DNA of 64,000 bases from Candidatus Amarolinea dominans. GTDB taxonomy: Bacteria > Chloroflexota > Anaerolineae > SSC4 > Amarolineaceae. The notes below the pieces were generated by a model. It was not told the DNA's origin, made no database searches, and saw nothing but the letters and a program-made list of their open reading frames with translations. The stretch lies in contig JADJYJ010000031.1 of NCBI GenBank assembly GCA_016719785.1, forward strand, positions 186,001 through 250,000. Reading direction: 5' to 3'. The position numbers and the translations under genes were made by a program. Below, one piece after another: positions 43,128 through 51,470 of this stretch. The number at the start of each line of letters is the position of its first letter. The first letter of the stretch is position 1.

Positions 43128-43544
43128 ATGACCCGAGTTGCCGAAATCATGACAGAGGATCCTGTCACAATTCAACCTTCGCAATCTATTGGCACAGCCA
43201 TTGCCCTGATGCGCCAGGGAATCTTCCGCCGCTTGCCGGTGGTCGAAAACGGGCGCCTGGTTGGTATCGTGACCGATCGCGACATGCGCCGTGCGACCAA
43301 CTCGCCTATCCTGTTGCACGAAACATGGTATGACAACTTCCTCCTCGAACATATCGAGGTGGGATCCTGCATGACGTCCAACCCGACAACCCTGTCACCG
43401 GATGCGGACATACTCGAGGCGGCCGTCATCATGCGCAGCCGCAAAATCGGTGGCATCCCGATCGTACGCGGCGACGTGCTGGTGGGAATCATCACCGAAA
43501 CGGACCTGCTCGACCATTTGATCGAACTGCTTGAGGCCGAATAA
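43128..43544 (+). CDS. CBS-domain pair protein
   Basis: 138 residues consisting of two CBS motifs (VAEIMTEDPVTIQPSQSIGTA...RRLPVVENGRLVGIVTDRDMRR, and VGSCMTSNPTTLSPDADI...GGIPIVRGDVLVGIITETDLL). Such stand-alone CBS pairs bind adenine nucleotides or similar ligands and regulate partner enzymes. It lies 131 bases before the 2-oxoacid oxidoreductase ferredoxin subunit. A second CBS-pair protein is encoded at 48527. The target is unknown. Confidence 0.9.
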   Translation: MTRVAEIMTEDPVTIQPSQSIGTAIALMRQGIFRRLPVVENGRLVGIVTDRDMRRATNSPILLHETWYDNFLLEHIEVGSCMTSNPTTLSPDADILEAAVIMRSRKIGGIPIVRGDVLVGIITETDLLDHLIELLEAE

Positions 43545-43589
43545 GTGGTTCAGCGAAATCAGGCGCCAACCTGAAACATCGTCAACGAC

Positions 43590-43664
43590 GACGAGATTCC
43601 GGATGAAATTCCGGATGAGATGCCAGATGAAATTCCGGATGAGATGCCAGATGAGATTCCAATG
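43590..43664 (+). repeat. 12-bp tandem repeat encoding Asp-Glu-Ile/Met-Pro units
   Basis: Six units of GATGARATKCCR run from 43590 to about 43661. In the frame of the upstream CBS gene they read DEIPDEIPDEMP and so on, but a TAA (43542) and a TGA (43572) separate them from that gene and no start codon follows. The array ends a few bases before the GGAGG of the ferredoxin-subunit gene. Confidence 0.8.
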
Positions 43665-43675
43665 GAGGAACAACA

Positions 43676-43927
43676 ATGGCCAGAGGTACTGTAATCATCA
43701 CGACGAATCGCTGTAAAGGTTGCGAACTATGCACCACTGTCTGCCCACAGGAGGTGTTGCATATGTCAACCGCCCTGAACGCCAAGGGGTATCACCCGGT
43801 CGAGCTGAACGATCCCCAGAACCGATGCACAGGCTGCGGCCTGTGCGCGGTGATTTGCCCCGATGTCGTGTTCAAGGTCTACCGCTATCAGGCAAAGATG
43901 CCGCAGCGGGCAGCAGCCGTCGCGTAA
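43676..43927 (+). CDS. 2-oxoacid:ferredoxin oxidoreductase, ferredoxin-like (delta) subunit
   Basis: 83 residues with two [4Fe-4S] motifs: Cys13/16/19/23 in CKGCELCTTVCP and Cys51/54/57/61 in CTGCGLCAVICP. It carries electrons from the catalytic subunits to soluble ferredoxin. GGAGG precedes the ATG at 43676. Gene order delta-alpha-beta-gamma matches 2-oxoisovalerate and 2-oxoglutarate ferredoxin oxidoreductases of the four-subunit type. Confidence 0.93.
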   Translation: MARGTVIITTNRCKGCELCTTVCPQEVLHMSTALNAKGYHPVELNDPQNRCTGCGLCAVICPDVVFKVYRYQAKMPQRAAAVA

Positions 43928-43964
43928 GCGAGCATCAGGTAGCACGCAGCAAAGGAGATTGACC

Positions 43965-45155
43965 ATGGCAAAGGAGCTATGGAAAGGCAACGAAGCAATA
44001 GCCGAGGCCGCCATCCGTGCCGGCCTGGAAGCCTATTTTGGCTATCCCATCACCCCACAGACTGAATTATTGGAATATATGGCCGCCCAGATGCCTGCAC
44101 TTGGGCGGGTTTTTTTGCAGGCCGAAAGTGAATTGGGCGCCATCAACATGGTGTACGGCGCCGCGTGCGGCGGCTCCCGTGTCATGACATCCTCGTCCAG
44201 CCCCGGCGTCAGCCTGATGCAAGAGGGCCTCTCATACATCGCCGGATCAGAAGTATCCTGCGTTATCGTAGACATCATGCGCGGCGGGCCTGGCCTGGGC
44301 AACATCCAGCCGTCACAGTCAGACTACTTCCAGATGGTGAAGAGCGCCGGGCATGGCGACTACAACAATATCGTGCTGGCGCCGGCCACCGTGCAAGAGG
44401 CCGTTGACATGACCTACGAGGCCTTCGACCTGGCCGACAAATACCGCACCACGGTCGTCATCCTGGCCGATGGCACCATCGGGCAGATGATGGAACCGGC
44501 CGAAATGCCGCCAAGCAAACCCTTGCGCACCGAGAGACCAGACTGGGCGCTGAGCGGAGCGGCCGGCCGCCACCACCGCTCGATCACGTCGCTCAACCTG
44601 ACGGCGGAAGGGCTGGAGAAACACAACCTGCATCTGCAGGCCAAGCTGGCCGAAATCAAGGCACACGAAGCGCGCAGCAAAGAGTTCATGACCGAGGATG
44701 CCGAATACCTGATTGTGGCCTTTGGCACCATGGGGCGCGTGGCTACCTCAGCCATTCGCCAGGCGCGGGCGCAGGGCGTCCGCGTGGGCCTGCTGCGCCC
44801 GGTGACGCTGTGGCCCTACCCTGAAGACCGCCTGCGCGAGCTGGCCGCGGGCAAGAAAGCCATCCTGGTGGTGGAAATGAACGCCGGCCAGATGCTCAAC
44901 GACGTAAAAGCCATCGTGGAGGGGCGCGCCCCGGTCCACTTCTACGGCCGCATGGGCGGCTCGATTCCGCTGCCGGACGAAATCCTGAACGCCCTGCACA
45001 CCCTGGTCTCCCTGTATGGCACGGTGCAAATGAGCGGACACAACAACGGCTACAAACACAACGGTCATAATGGCAGTGGTCAGCCGGGCGCTGCGCTGCG
45101 CCAAACGACCAACGCCGCTACCCTGTCCGTACACCTGGCGGAGGTGAAGTCATGA
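43965..45155 (+). CDS. 2-oxoacid:ferredoxin oxidoreductase alpha subunit
   Basis: 396 residues. It contains the pyrimidine-binding and transketolase C-like domains: ELWKGNEAIAEAAIRAGLEAYFGYPITPQTELLEYMA, SELGAINMVYGAACGGSRVMTSSSSPGVSLMQEGLSY and VVEMNAGQMLNDVK. The GYPITPQ-type motif contacts 2-oxoacid and CoA. The ATG at 43965 follows AAAGGAG. The His/Asn-rich tail (NNGYKHNGHNGSGQ) is unusual. Decarboxylation of a 2-oxoacid gives acyl-CoA, CO2 and reduced ferredoxin. Branched-chain (Vor), 2-oxoglutarate (Kor) or other specificity cannot be settled by eye. Confidence 0.93.
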   Translation: MAKELWKGNEAIAEAAIRAGLEAYFGYPITPQTELLEYMAAQMPALGRVFLQAESELGAINMVYGAACGGSRVMTSSSSPGVSLMQEGLSYIAGSEVSCVIVDIMRGGPGLGNIQPSQSDYFQMVKSAGHGDYNNIVLAPATVQEAVDMTYEAFDLADKYRTTVVILADGTIGQMMEPAEMPPSKPLRTERPDWALSGAAGRHHRSITSLNLTAEGLEKHNLHLQAKLAEIKAHEARSKEFMTEDAEYLIVAFGTMGRVATSAIRQARAQGVRVGLLRPVTLWPYPEDRLRELAAGKKAILVVEMNAGQMLNDVKAIVEGRAPVHFYGRMGGSIPLPDEILNALHTLVSLYGTVQMSGHNNGYKHNGHNGSGQPGAALRQTTNAATLSVHLAEVKS

Positions 45156-45937
45156 CAACGCAAACCCTGGCGCTCGATGAGATGATGCTGGTCTACCAGC
45201 GCCCCGATTCCCTGACCGATGTGGCAACGCACTACTGCCCCGGCTGCACGCATGGCATCATTCACCGCCTGGTGGCCGAGGTGCTGGACGAGTTGGGCGT
45301 GCGTGAGCGCACGATTGGCGTGGCGCCCGTGGGCTGCGCGGTCTTTGCCTACAACTACTTCAATGTAGACATGGCTGAGGCGGCGCATGGACGCGCCCCG
45401 GCCATGGCCACCGGCCTCAAGCGAACGCAGCCGGACAAGATCGTCTTTACCTACCAGGGTGACGGCGACCTGGCGGCCATCGGTACGAATGAGATCATTC
45501 ATGCCGCGGCGCGCGGCGAAAAAATCACGGTGATCTTCGTCAACAATGCGGTGTACGGCATGACGAGCGGCCAGATGGCGCCGACCACCCTGCTGGGCCA
45601 GGTCACCACCTCATCACCGAAAGGGCGCGATGTCAGCCTGACCGGCTATCCCCTGCGCGTGGCCGAATTGTTGGCAGGGCTGCCGGGCACATCGTACGTC
45701 GTCAGACGCTCGACACACAACGTGCGCGAAATCAACCGCACCAAGAAGGCCATCCGCACCGCGTTCCAGGCTCAGTTGGCCGGGCAAGGACTCTCCCTGG
45801 TAGAAATCCTGTCGTCATGTCCCACCAACAACCATACCACCGCGGCCGAAGCCCTGACCTGGATCGAGAATCAGATGGTGCCCTACTATCCGTTGGGCGA
45901 TTACAAGGTGGTGGATGCCGTGGCGCGTCTAAATTAG
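45152..45937 (+). CDS. 2-oxoacid:ferredoxin oxidoreductase beta (TPP-binding) subunit
   Basis: 261 residues. The thiamine pyrophosphate motif is GDGDLAAIGTNEIIHAA (GDG at 103-105) through NNAVYGMTSGQ. Cys29 and Cys32 in YCPGCTHG plus later Cys residues can bind the [4Fe-4S] cluster near TPP. It overlaps the alpha subunit by ATGA, so the two are made in equal amounts. The C-terminal EILSSCPTNNHTTAAEA region is as in Kor/Vor beta subunits. Confidence 0.95.
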   Translation: MTTQTLALDEMMLVYQRPDSLTDVATHYCPGCTHGIIHRLVAEVLDELGVRERTIGVAPVGCAVFAYNYFNVDMAEAAHGRAPAMATGLKRTQPDKIVFTYQGDGDLAAIGTNEIIHAAARGEKITVIFVNNAVYGMTSGQMAPTTLLGQVTTSSPKGRDVSLTGYPLRVAELLAGLPGTSYVVRRSTHNVREINRTKKAIRTAFQAQLAGQGLSLVEILSSCPTNNHTTAAEALTWIENQMVPYYPLGDYKVVDAVARLN

Positions 45938-45997
45938 GCGCTTTGCAGTTGATTTCTTGCACATGGGGATGCAAGGAGGATACAAGGAGGACACAAA

Positions 45998-46546
45998 ATG
46001 GAATTCTCGATCGTTTTCTCTGGCTTTGGGGGACAGGGCGCCCTGTTCGCCGGCCAGTTACTGGCCTATGCCAGCATGGATGAAGGCAAAGCGGTGACCT
46101 GGATCCCGTCCTATGGGCCGGAGATGCGCGGCGGCACCGCGCACTGCATCGTGGTGGTTGGGGATGAAGAAGTTGGGGCGCCGCTGGTGCGCAACCCTGA
46201 CGCCGTGATTGCCCTGAATCTGCCATCGGTGGACAAATACGAACCGTTGGTCAAACCGGGCGGGTTCCTGATCTACAACAGTTCATTGGTGACGCGCGCG
46301 GTTACGCGCAGCGACATCAACGTCATCCCGGTGGCGGGCAATGACATTGCCAGCGCGCTGGGCAATATCAAATTAACCAATGTCGTCATGCTGGGCGCCC
46401 TGCTGCAGGCCACCGACCTGCTGCCGCTGGAGGCTCTCGATCGGGCCTTGCTGGCCCATCTGCCGGAACGCAATCGGCGCTTTCTGGAGCCAAACAAAGT
46501 GGCTCTGCGGCGTGGCGCCGAGTGTGCCATACGCGTTCCGGCCTGA
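45998..46546 (+). CDS. 2-oxoacid:ferredoxin oxidoreductase gamma subunit
   Basis: 182 residues of the POR_gamma fold: FSIVFSGFGGQGALFAGQLLAYA, VTWIPSYGPEMRGGTAHCIVVV, LNLPSVDKYEPLVKPGGFLIYNSS and TNVVMLGALLQ. This domain completes the catalytic core and binds CoA. AGGAGG precedes the ATG by 8 bases. It closes the four-gene oxidoreductase set. Confidence 0.95.
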   Translation: MEFSIVFSGFGGQGALFAGQLLAYASMDEGKAVTWIPSYGPEMRGGTAHCIVVVGDEEVGAPLVRNPDAVIALNLPSVDKYEPLVKPGGFLIYNSSLVTRAVTRSDINVIPVAGNDIASALGNIKLTNVVMLGALLQATDLLPLEALDRALLAHLPERNRRFLEPNKVALRRGAECAIRVPA

Positions 46547-46583
46547 CGCCTGGACGCGTTTCAATGATGGGAGGCAAATGCAT

Positions 46584-47027
46584 ATGTATCACAACATTCT
46601 CGTGCCGCTGGATGGCTCAGCGCTGGCAGAAGCCGCGCTGCACCACGCGGAGGCCCTGGCGCTGGAGTTCAAGAGTAACATCACCCTGCTGCGAATTATC
46701 ATCTCGCCCTACCAGTTGATTGCGCCTGACCTGGTGCTTTCCGGGACCGTGGCCGAAATACCCGGACTGCGCGACCAGGCGATGCAATACTTGCAGGGAG
46801 TATCCGGTGAGCTGCGCGAAAAGGGCATCTCTTTCCAGACCGCCATTTTGGACGGCCCCGTGCCCGATGCCATCACCGACTATGCCCGGGCCGAGCACAT
46901 TGACCTGATCGTCATGTCAACGCATGGGCGGGGCGGCATCAGCCGCTGGGTGTACGGCAGCGTTGCTGAGAAGGTTCTGCAGGCTGCGCCCTGCCCGGTA
47001 CTGCTCATTCGCGCATCCGGCAAGTAG
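46584..47027 (+). CDS. Universal stress protein (UspA family)
   Basis: 147 residues. It starts MYHNILVPLDGSALAEAAL and ends with the ATP-binding motif STHGRGGISRWVYGSVAEKVL...CPVLLIR, the G-2X-G-9X-G(S/T) pattern of ATP-binding Usp proteins. GGGAGG at 46569-46574 is 9 bases from the ATG at 46584; the in-frame ATG at 46578 is only 3 bases away and less likely. It lies between the oxidoreductase and aminotransferase genes, probably co-transcribed, suggesting energy-status control. Confidence 0.93.
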   Translation: MYHNILVPLDGSALAEAALHHAEALALEFKSNITLLRIIISPYQLIAPDLVLSGTVAEIPGLRDQAMQYLQGVSGELREKGISFQTAILDGPVPDAITDYARAEHIDLIVMSTHGRGGISRWVYGSVAEKVLQAAPCPVLLIRASGK

Positions 47028-47077
47028 GAACAGACGCGTCCCGGCACAGCAAAAGATAGACACAAAGGAGTGTAACT

Positions 47078-48367
47078 ATGACCACACCGTGGCAACGACG
47101 GTACGCACAGCGCAATCAACGGATGGGTGGTTCTATCATCCGTGAGCTGCTGAAGTTTACCCAACAGCCAGACATGATCTCGTTTGCCGGGGGCCTACCG
47201 GCGCCTGAGTTGTTCCCGGTTGAGGCTTTTCGCGCGGCGGCCGACAGGGTTCTTGTCCAGTCAGGCAGCAAGGCATTACAGTACAGCACCACCGAGGGCT
47301 ATCAGCCATTGCGCGCACTCATCGTCGAGAAAATGGCGCACTACGGCATCCTGGCCAAAGAAGATAATGTATTGATTACTTCCGGTTCGCAGCAGGCCCT
47401 TGACCTGATCGGCAAGTTGCTCATCAACGCGGGCGATACGATCCTGGTGGAACGCCCAACCTACCTGGGCGCGCTGCAGGCCTGGAATGCTTACCAGGCC
47501 GAGTACGTCGAGGTACCCATTGATGACAACGGGCTGCAGGTAGATCAACTGGAAGAGGCGCTGCGCGCGGGCGTCAAGTTCATGTACGTGTTGCCAAACT
47601 TCCAGAACCCGGGCGGTGTCACACTCTCTCTGGATCGCCGGCAGGAACTGGTGGAGTTGGCCGACCGCTACGGGGTGCCCATCATCGAGGATGACCCGTA
47701 TGGCGAGCTGCTCTACGAAGGGGAACATCTGCCCACCCTGGTGCAGTTGGACTGTGAGCATCTGGAATCACGGGCTTGTGATGGTCACGGCTATTTCCGG
47801 GGCAACATCCTGTACCTGAGCACCTTCTCCAAGACGCTGGCGCCTGGTTTGCGCCTGGGATGGATCGTGGCGCCGGTTGAGGTGATTCAGAAGTGCGTGC
47901 AGGCCAAGCAGGGCATGGATTTACACACCAGTATTTTCGATCAGATGGTGGCATACGAGGTAGCCAAAGGCGGCTTCCTGGAGAAACATGTACGTACCTT
48001 GCGCCGGGTGTATGGCGCACGTCGCGATGTGATGTTGGCCGCCATGGAGCGCTACTTCCCGGCCGGTGTACACTGGACGCACCCGCGCGGCGGGTTGTTC
48101 CTGTGGGTGGAATTACCGCCGGAGATCAACGCGGAGGAACTGCTGCAGGACGCCATCAAAGAAAAGGTGGCCTTCGTACCGGGCCATGCGTTCTATGCGG
48201 CCGGACGCAGCAGCGGACAACTCAATACCATGCGCCTGAACTTCTCCAACGCCGAGCCGGAGATGATCGAAGAGGGAATTCGCCGCCTCGCGCGTGCCAT
48301 CGAGCAGCGCATGGGCGGGCGCATGACGCCCGTGGTCACACCAGTGCCGGCCATGAGCATGAACTAG
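47078..48367 (+). CDS. PLP-dependent aminotransferase, class I/II (LysN/ARO8-like)
   Basis: 429 residues. Features: MISFAGGLPAPELFPVEAF, ALQYSTTEGYQPLRALIVEKM, TSGSQQALDLIGKLL, the substrate loop YVLPNFQNPGG, the PLP-ring Asp in IIEDDPYGELLYEG and the Schiff-base Lys252 in YLSTFSKTLAPGLRLGW. The subgroup includes 2-aminoadipate and branched-chain/aromatic transaminases. Next to the 2-oxoacid oxidoreductase it would supply the 2-oxoacid by transamination. AAAGGAG precedes the start. Confidence 0.93.
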   Translation: MTTPWQRRYAQRNQRMGGSIIRELLKFTQQPDMISFAGGLPAPELFPVEAFRAAADRVLVQSGSKALQYSTTEGYQPLRALIVEKMAHYGILAKEDNVLITSGSQQALDLIGKLLINAGDTILVERPTYLGALQAWNAYQAEYVEVPIDDNGLQVDQLEEALRAGVKFMYVLPNFQNPGGVTLSLDRRQELVELADRYGVPIIEDDPYGELLYEGEHLPTLVQLDCEHLESRACDGHGYFRGNILYLSTFSKTLAPGLRLGWIVAPVEVIQKCVQAKQGMDLHTSIFDQMVAYEVAKGGFLEKHVRTLRRVYGARRDVMLAAMERYFPAGVHWTHPRGGLFLWVELPPEINAEELLQDAIKEKVAFVPGHAFYAAGRSSGQLNTMRLNFSNAEPEMIEEGIRRLARAIEQRMGGRMTPVVTPVPAMSMN

Positions 48368-48416
48368 AGAATGCCCTCCGGCGCCCGATCGCTGGCTGGT
48401 CACGAGGCATCGAGGA

Positions 48417-48456
48417 TGAAGGACGAAGGATCAAGATTGCTGACCGTTCGTCCTTC
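48417..48456. repeat. Inverted repeat between the aminotransferase and CBS genes
   Basis: GAAGGACGAA (48417-48426) and TTCGTCCTTC (48447-48456) could form a 10-bp stem. There is no T tail; it may be an inefficient terminator or mRNA-stabilising structure. Confidence 0.5.
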
Positions 48457-48526
48457 GTCTTGTCCTTGCGAAAGACCGGGTTTCAGCAATGACCCTGGCT
48501 GTGAACGACTGCAAGAGGAGACGAAC

Positions 48527-48946
48527 ATGCCGACCTATTTCGTGCGTGACATTATGAGCGCTCCCGCCCTCACGATTCACTATGAGGCTGACCTGGATGA
48601 GGCGGCAGCGATGCTGGAAAGCAACCAGATTCGCCGCTTACCGGTGCTGGACGACGAAGGGCAATTGGTCGGCATCCTGACGCAAGGCGATGTGCGCGTG
48701 GCGTCCATGGCCACTGCAGTGGACCCGTACGATGCCGCCGCCACCACCTGGCTGACCGCGGGCGACGCCATGACACACCGGACGTTTACGGTGACGGCTG
48801 ACACATCGGTGGTCGAAGCGGTAAAAATGATGTTGGCGCACAAAATTGGCGGCCTGCCGGTGGTAGATGACGCCGGCGCCGTCATCGGCATGGTGACTGA
48901 GACAGACATTTTCCGCTTGGTCGTACGCGAGTGGAGCGAAGAATAA
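48527..48946 (+). CDS. CBS-domain pair protein
   Basis: 139 residues with two CBS motifs (VRDIMSAPALTIHYEADLDEA...RRLPVLDDEGQLVGILTQGDVR and AGDAMTHRTFTVTADTSV...GGLPVVDDAGAVIGMVTETDIFRL). AGAGGAG lies before the ATG at 48527. It is a relative of the 43128 product; each sits next to an amino-acid oxidation gene, suggesting nucleotide-dependent control of this pathway. The partner protein is unknown. Confidence 0.92.
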   Translation: MPTYFVRDIMSAPALTIHYEADLDEAAAMLESNQIRRLPVLDDEGQLVGILTQGDVRVASMATAVDPYDAAATTWLTAGDAMTHRTFTVTADTSVVEAVKMMLAHKIGGLPVVDDAGAVIGMVTETDIFRLVVREWSEE

Positions 48947-48981
48947 AGGAATAAAATAAAGGAATAAAGGGAACAGATCAT

Positions 48982-50075
48982 ATGGATATCGGAGTCCGCG
49001 TGAACGGAGGGCCAGCGAGTATCGAGTGGGCATCACGCCGGCCAATGTGCAGACCCTGCACGACGAAGGTCATCGCATCTACGTGGAGCAGGGCGCAGGT
49101 GTGGGCAGCGGCTACAGCGACGAGGATTACCGCCGTGCCGGCGCCACCCTGGTCTACTCTGCGGATGAGGCATTTGCCCGCGCCGACCTGTTGCTCAAAG
49201 TGGCACGCCCGACCCCCGAAGAGACCGGTTTGCTGCGCAGCGATCAGATTGTCTGTGGGTTTCTGTATTTGCCGGCCGCGCGCAAGAGCCGGGTACAGAG
49301 CTTTCTGAACAACAACGTCACAGCCATTGGCTATGAAACCATCCAAGAGGACGACGGCTCCTTGCCGGTGTTGCAGCCGATCAGCGAGGTCACCGGTCGC
49401 ATGTGCGCACAGGTGGCGGCGCGCTTGCTGGAAAACACCAGCGGCGGCAAGGGCATCCTCCTGGGAGGCGTGCCAGGCGTCGCGCCGGCCGAAGTAGTCA
49501 TCCTGGGCGGCGGGGTGGTAGGCGCCCAGGCGGCCCGCGTCTTCCTGGGTCAGGGCGCCAACGTCTACCTGCTGGACAAAGACATCAAGCGTCTGCATTA
49601 CATTGACAGCCTTTTCATGGGCCGCGTCATTACGCTGATGTCCAACCCCCTCAATGTGGACAAGATGGTGCGCTTTGCCGATGTGGTTGTGGGCGCGATC
49701 CAGGTGCCGGGCGCCCGCTCGCCGGTCCTCATCTCGCGCGAGTTGGTGCGCAGCATGAAACGGCGTTCCATCATCATAGATGTCGCGGTGACCACGGGCG
49801 GTTGCGTCGAAACCACACGCCCCACCACGCACACGGCCCCCACCTACATCGAAGAAGGCGTCATCCATTATTGCGTTCCCAATATGACCGGCATCGTGGC
49901 GCGCACCGCCACGCACGCGTTCAACAATGCCGCTTGGCCGTACATCTACAGTATCGCCTCCGAAGGGTTGGACGCGGCGATCGAAAAATCACCATCGCTG
50001 GCGCGTGGCGTCAACATCCGGGCCGGCAAGATCATGCTGCCCGGCCTGGCAGCTGCGTACACGATGAGTTCCTAA
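48982..50075 (+). CDS. ald: Alanine dehydrogenase, frame broken by one base near the start
   Basis: The enzyme interconverts L-alanine and pyruvate plus ammonia with NAD+. From the ATG at 48982 the frame reads MDIGV and is then lost; adding one C at 48996-48997 gives MDIGVPRERRASEYRVGITPANV, the standard Ald N-terminus, and joins the long frame that continues to 50075 (364 residues, normal length). Without this, the first usable ATG is at 49026 and 15 conserved residues would be missing. The NAD site is VVILGGGVVGAQAARVFLGQGANVYLLD; IIIDVAVTTGGCVETTRPTTH is also present. Pairing with the aminotransferase would recycle pyruvate/alanine as amino-group carrier. Confidence 0.9.
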
Positions 50076-50093
50076 GGGTTTGGGATGTAATTC

Positions 50094-51398
50094 ATGAATA
50101 ATTGGATGATGCGCTGTTGGAACAAGATCGTTCCGGCCGAAAGGGCGGTGCAGGCCGTCAAATCAGGGAATCGTGTGTTCTTGACCGGCAACTGCAGCGT
50201 TCCCCAACAACTGCTCAGCGCGCTGGTGGATCGCGCAGCCGCGGGCGAGGTTGAGAATGTCGAAATCGTGCAAGTCCTGACGATTGGTGATGCCAAATAT
50301 GTGGCGCCGGAAATGGAAGGTAAGTTGCGCGTCAACACCCTCTTCATCAGCCATAACGTACGCAGCGCGGTCAACGAGGGTCGCGCAGACTTCACGCCGG
50401 TCTTTCTATCAGAGATTCCACGCTTGTTCCGTAACGGCCAACTGCCGCTCGATGCCGCGCTGATTCACTGCTCGCCGCCCGATGAACATGGCTTCCTGTC
50501 GTTTGGGGTCGAGGTGGGCTTGACCAAACCGGCCGCCCAGAACGCGAAGATCGTCATTGCCGAAGTCAACGAATTCATGCCCCGCGCCCTGGGTGACAGC
50601 TTCATCCACATCAGCAAGGTGGACTACATGGTGCCGGTCAGCTACCATCTGCCGGAAGTGCCGCAGGGTACACCGGGCGAGCTGGAGAAGCGGATCGCCG
50701 AGCATATCGTGCATCTGATCCCCGACGGTGCGACCATGCAGATGGGCATTGGCGCCATTCCCGACGCCGTGCTGCACTTCCTCAGCAGCAAGCGTGACCT
50801 GGGCATTCACACCGAGCTTTTCTCTGATGGCGTCATCCCCCTGGTGGATGCCGGGATCATCAACAACGAGCGCAAGACGCTGCATCCGGGCAAAATCGTC
50901 GCCGGGTTCATCCTGGGCAGCCAGCGCCTGTATGAATTCGTGGACAACAACCCGATCGTCGAATTCCACCCGCAGGATTATGTCAACGATCCGTTCATCA
51001 TCGCGCAGAACGACAACATGGTCTGCATCAACTCCGCCATCGAGGTGGACCTGACCGGACAGGTCTGCGCGGATTCGATCGGCACCAAGTTCTACAGCGG
51101 CGTCGGCGGCCAGTTGGACTTCATCTACGGCGCGTCACGCAGCAAGGGCGGCCGTCCCATCATCGCCCTGCCCAGCACCACCAAGAACGATACGGTTTCA
51201 CGGATCGTCCCTACGCTGCAAACGGGCGCCGGTGTCACTACCAGCCGCAACCATATTCACTACGTGGTGACGGAGTACGGTGTGGCTGAGTTGTATGGCA
51301 AGACGATCCGCCAGCGCTGCCTGAACCTGATTCAGATCGCCCATCCCAAGTTCCGCGATCAACTGACCGCCTGGGCCAGGGAGCAGCACTACATCTGA
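50094..51398 (+). CDS. Acetyl-CoA hydrolase/transferase family (4-hydroxybutyrate CoA-transferase-like)
   Basis: 434 residues of the CatI/Cat2-type CoA-transferase family. Glycine loop MQMGIGAIPDAVLHFLSS, the catalytic Glu region IHTELFSDGVIPLVDAG, and the C-terminal TGAGVTTSRNHIHYVVTEYGVAELYGKT are conserved. Such enzymes swap CoA between an acyl-CoA and acetate, keeping the thioester energy for ATP formation elsewhere. It starts 18 bases after the alanine dehydrogenase stop, with no strong ribosome binding site, so translation may be coupled. Placed after the oxidoreductase it could release the acid product. Confidence 0.92.
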   Translation: MNNWMMRCWNKIVPAERAVQAVKSGNRVFLTGNCSVPQQLLSALVDRAAAGEVENVEIVQVLTIGDAKYVAPEMEGKLRVNTLFISHNVRSAVNEGRADFTPVFLSEIPRLFRNGQLPLDAALIHCSPPDEHGFLSFGVEVGLTKPAAQNAKIVIAEVNEFMPRALGDSFIHISKVDYMVPVSYHLPEVPQGTPGELEKRIAEHIVHLIPDGATMQMGIGAIPDAVLHFLSSKRDLGIHTELFSDGVIPLVDAGIINNERKTLHPGKIVAGFILGSQRLYEFVDNNPIVEFHPQDYVNDPFIIAQNDNMVCINSAIEVDLTGQVCADSIGTKFYSGVGGQLDFIYGASRSKGGRPIIALPSTTKNDTVSRIVPTLQTGAGVTTSRNHIHYVVTEYGVAELYGKTIRQRCLNLIQIAHPKFRDQLTAWAREQHYI

Positions 51399-51470
51399 GC
51401 CGCCAACGAGCATGTGACGATGGTGAAACATCGGTCGTCAAATGACGACAAGAAAGGTAGGGGACGGACG

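Noticed and set aside
43531..43716. 61-residue Arg/Met-rich plus-strand frame over the 12-bp repeat
   Set aside because: It is an out-of-frame reading of the tandem repeat that overlaps two real genes and has no ribosome binding site.
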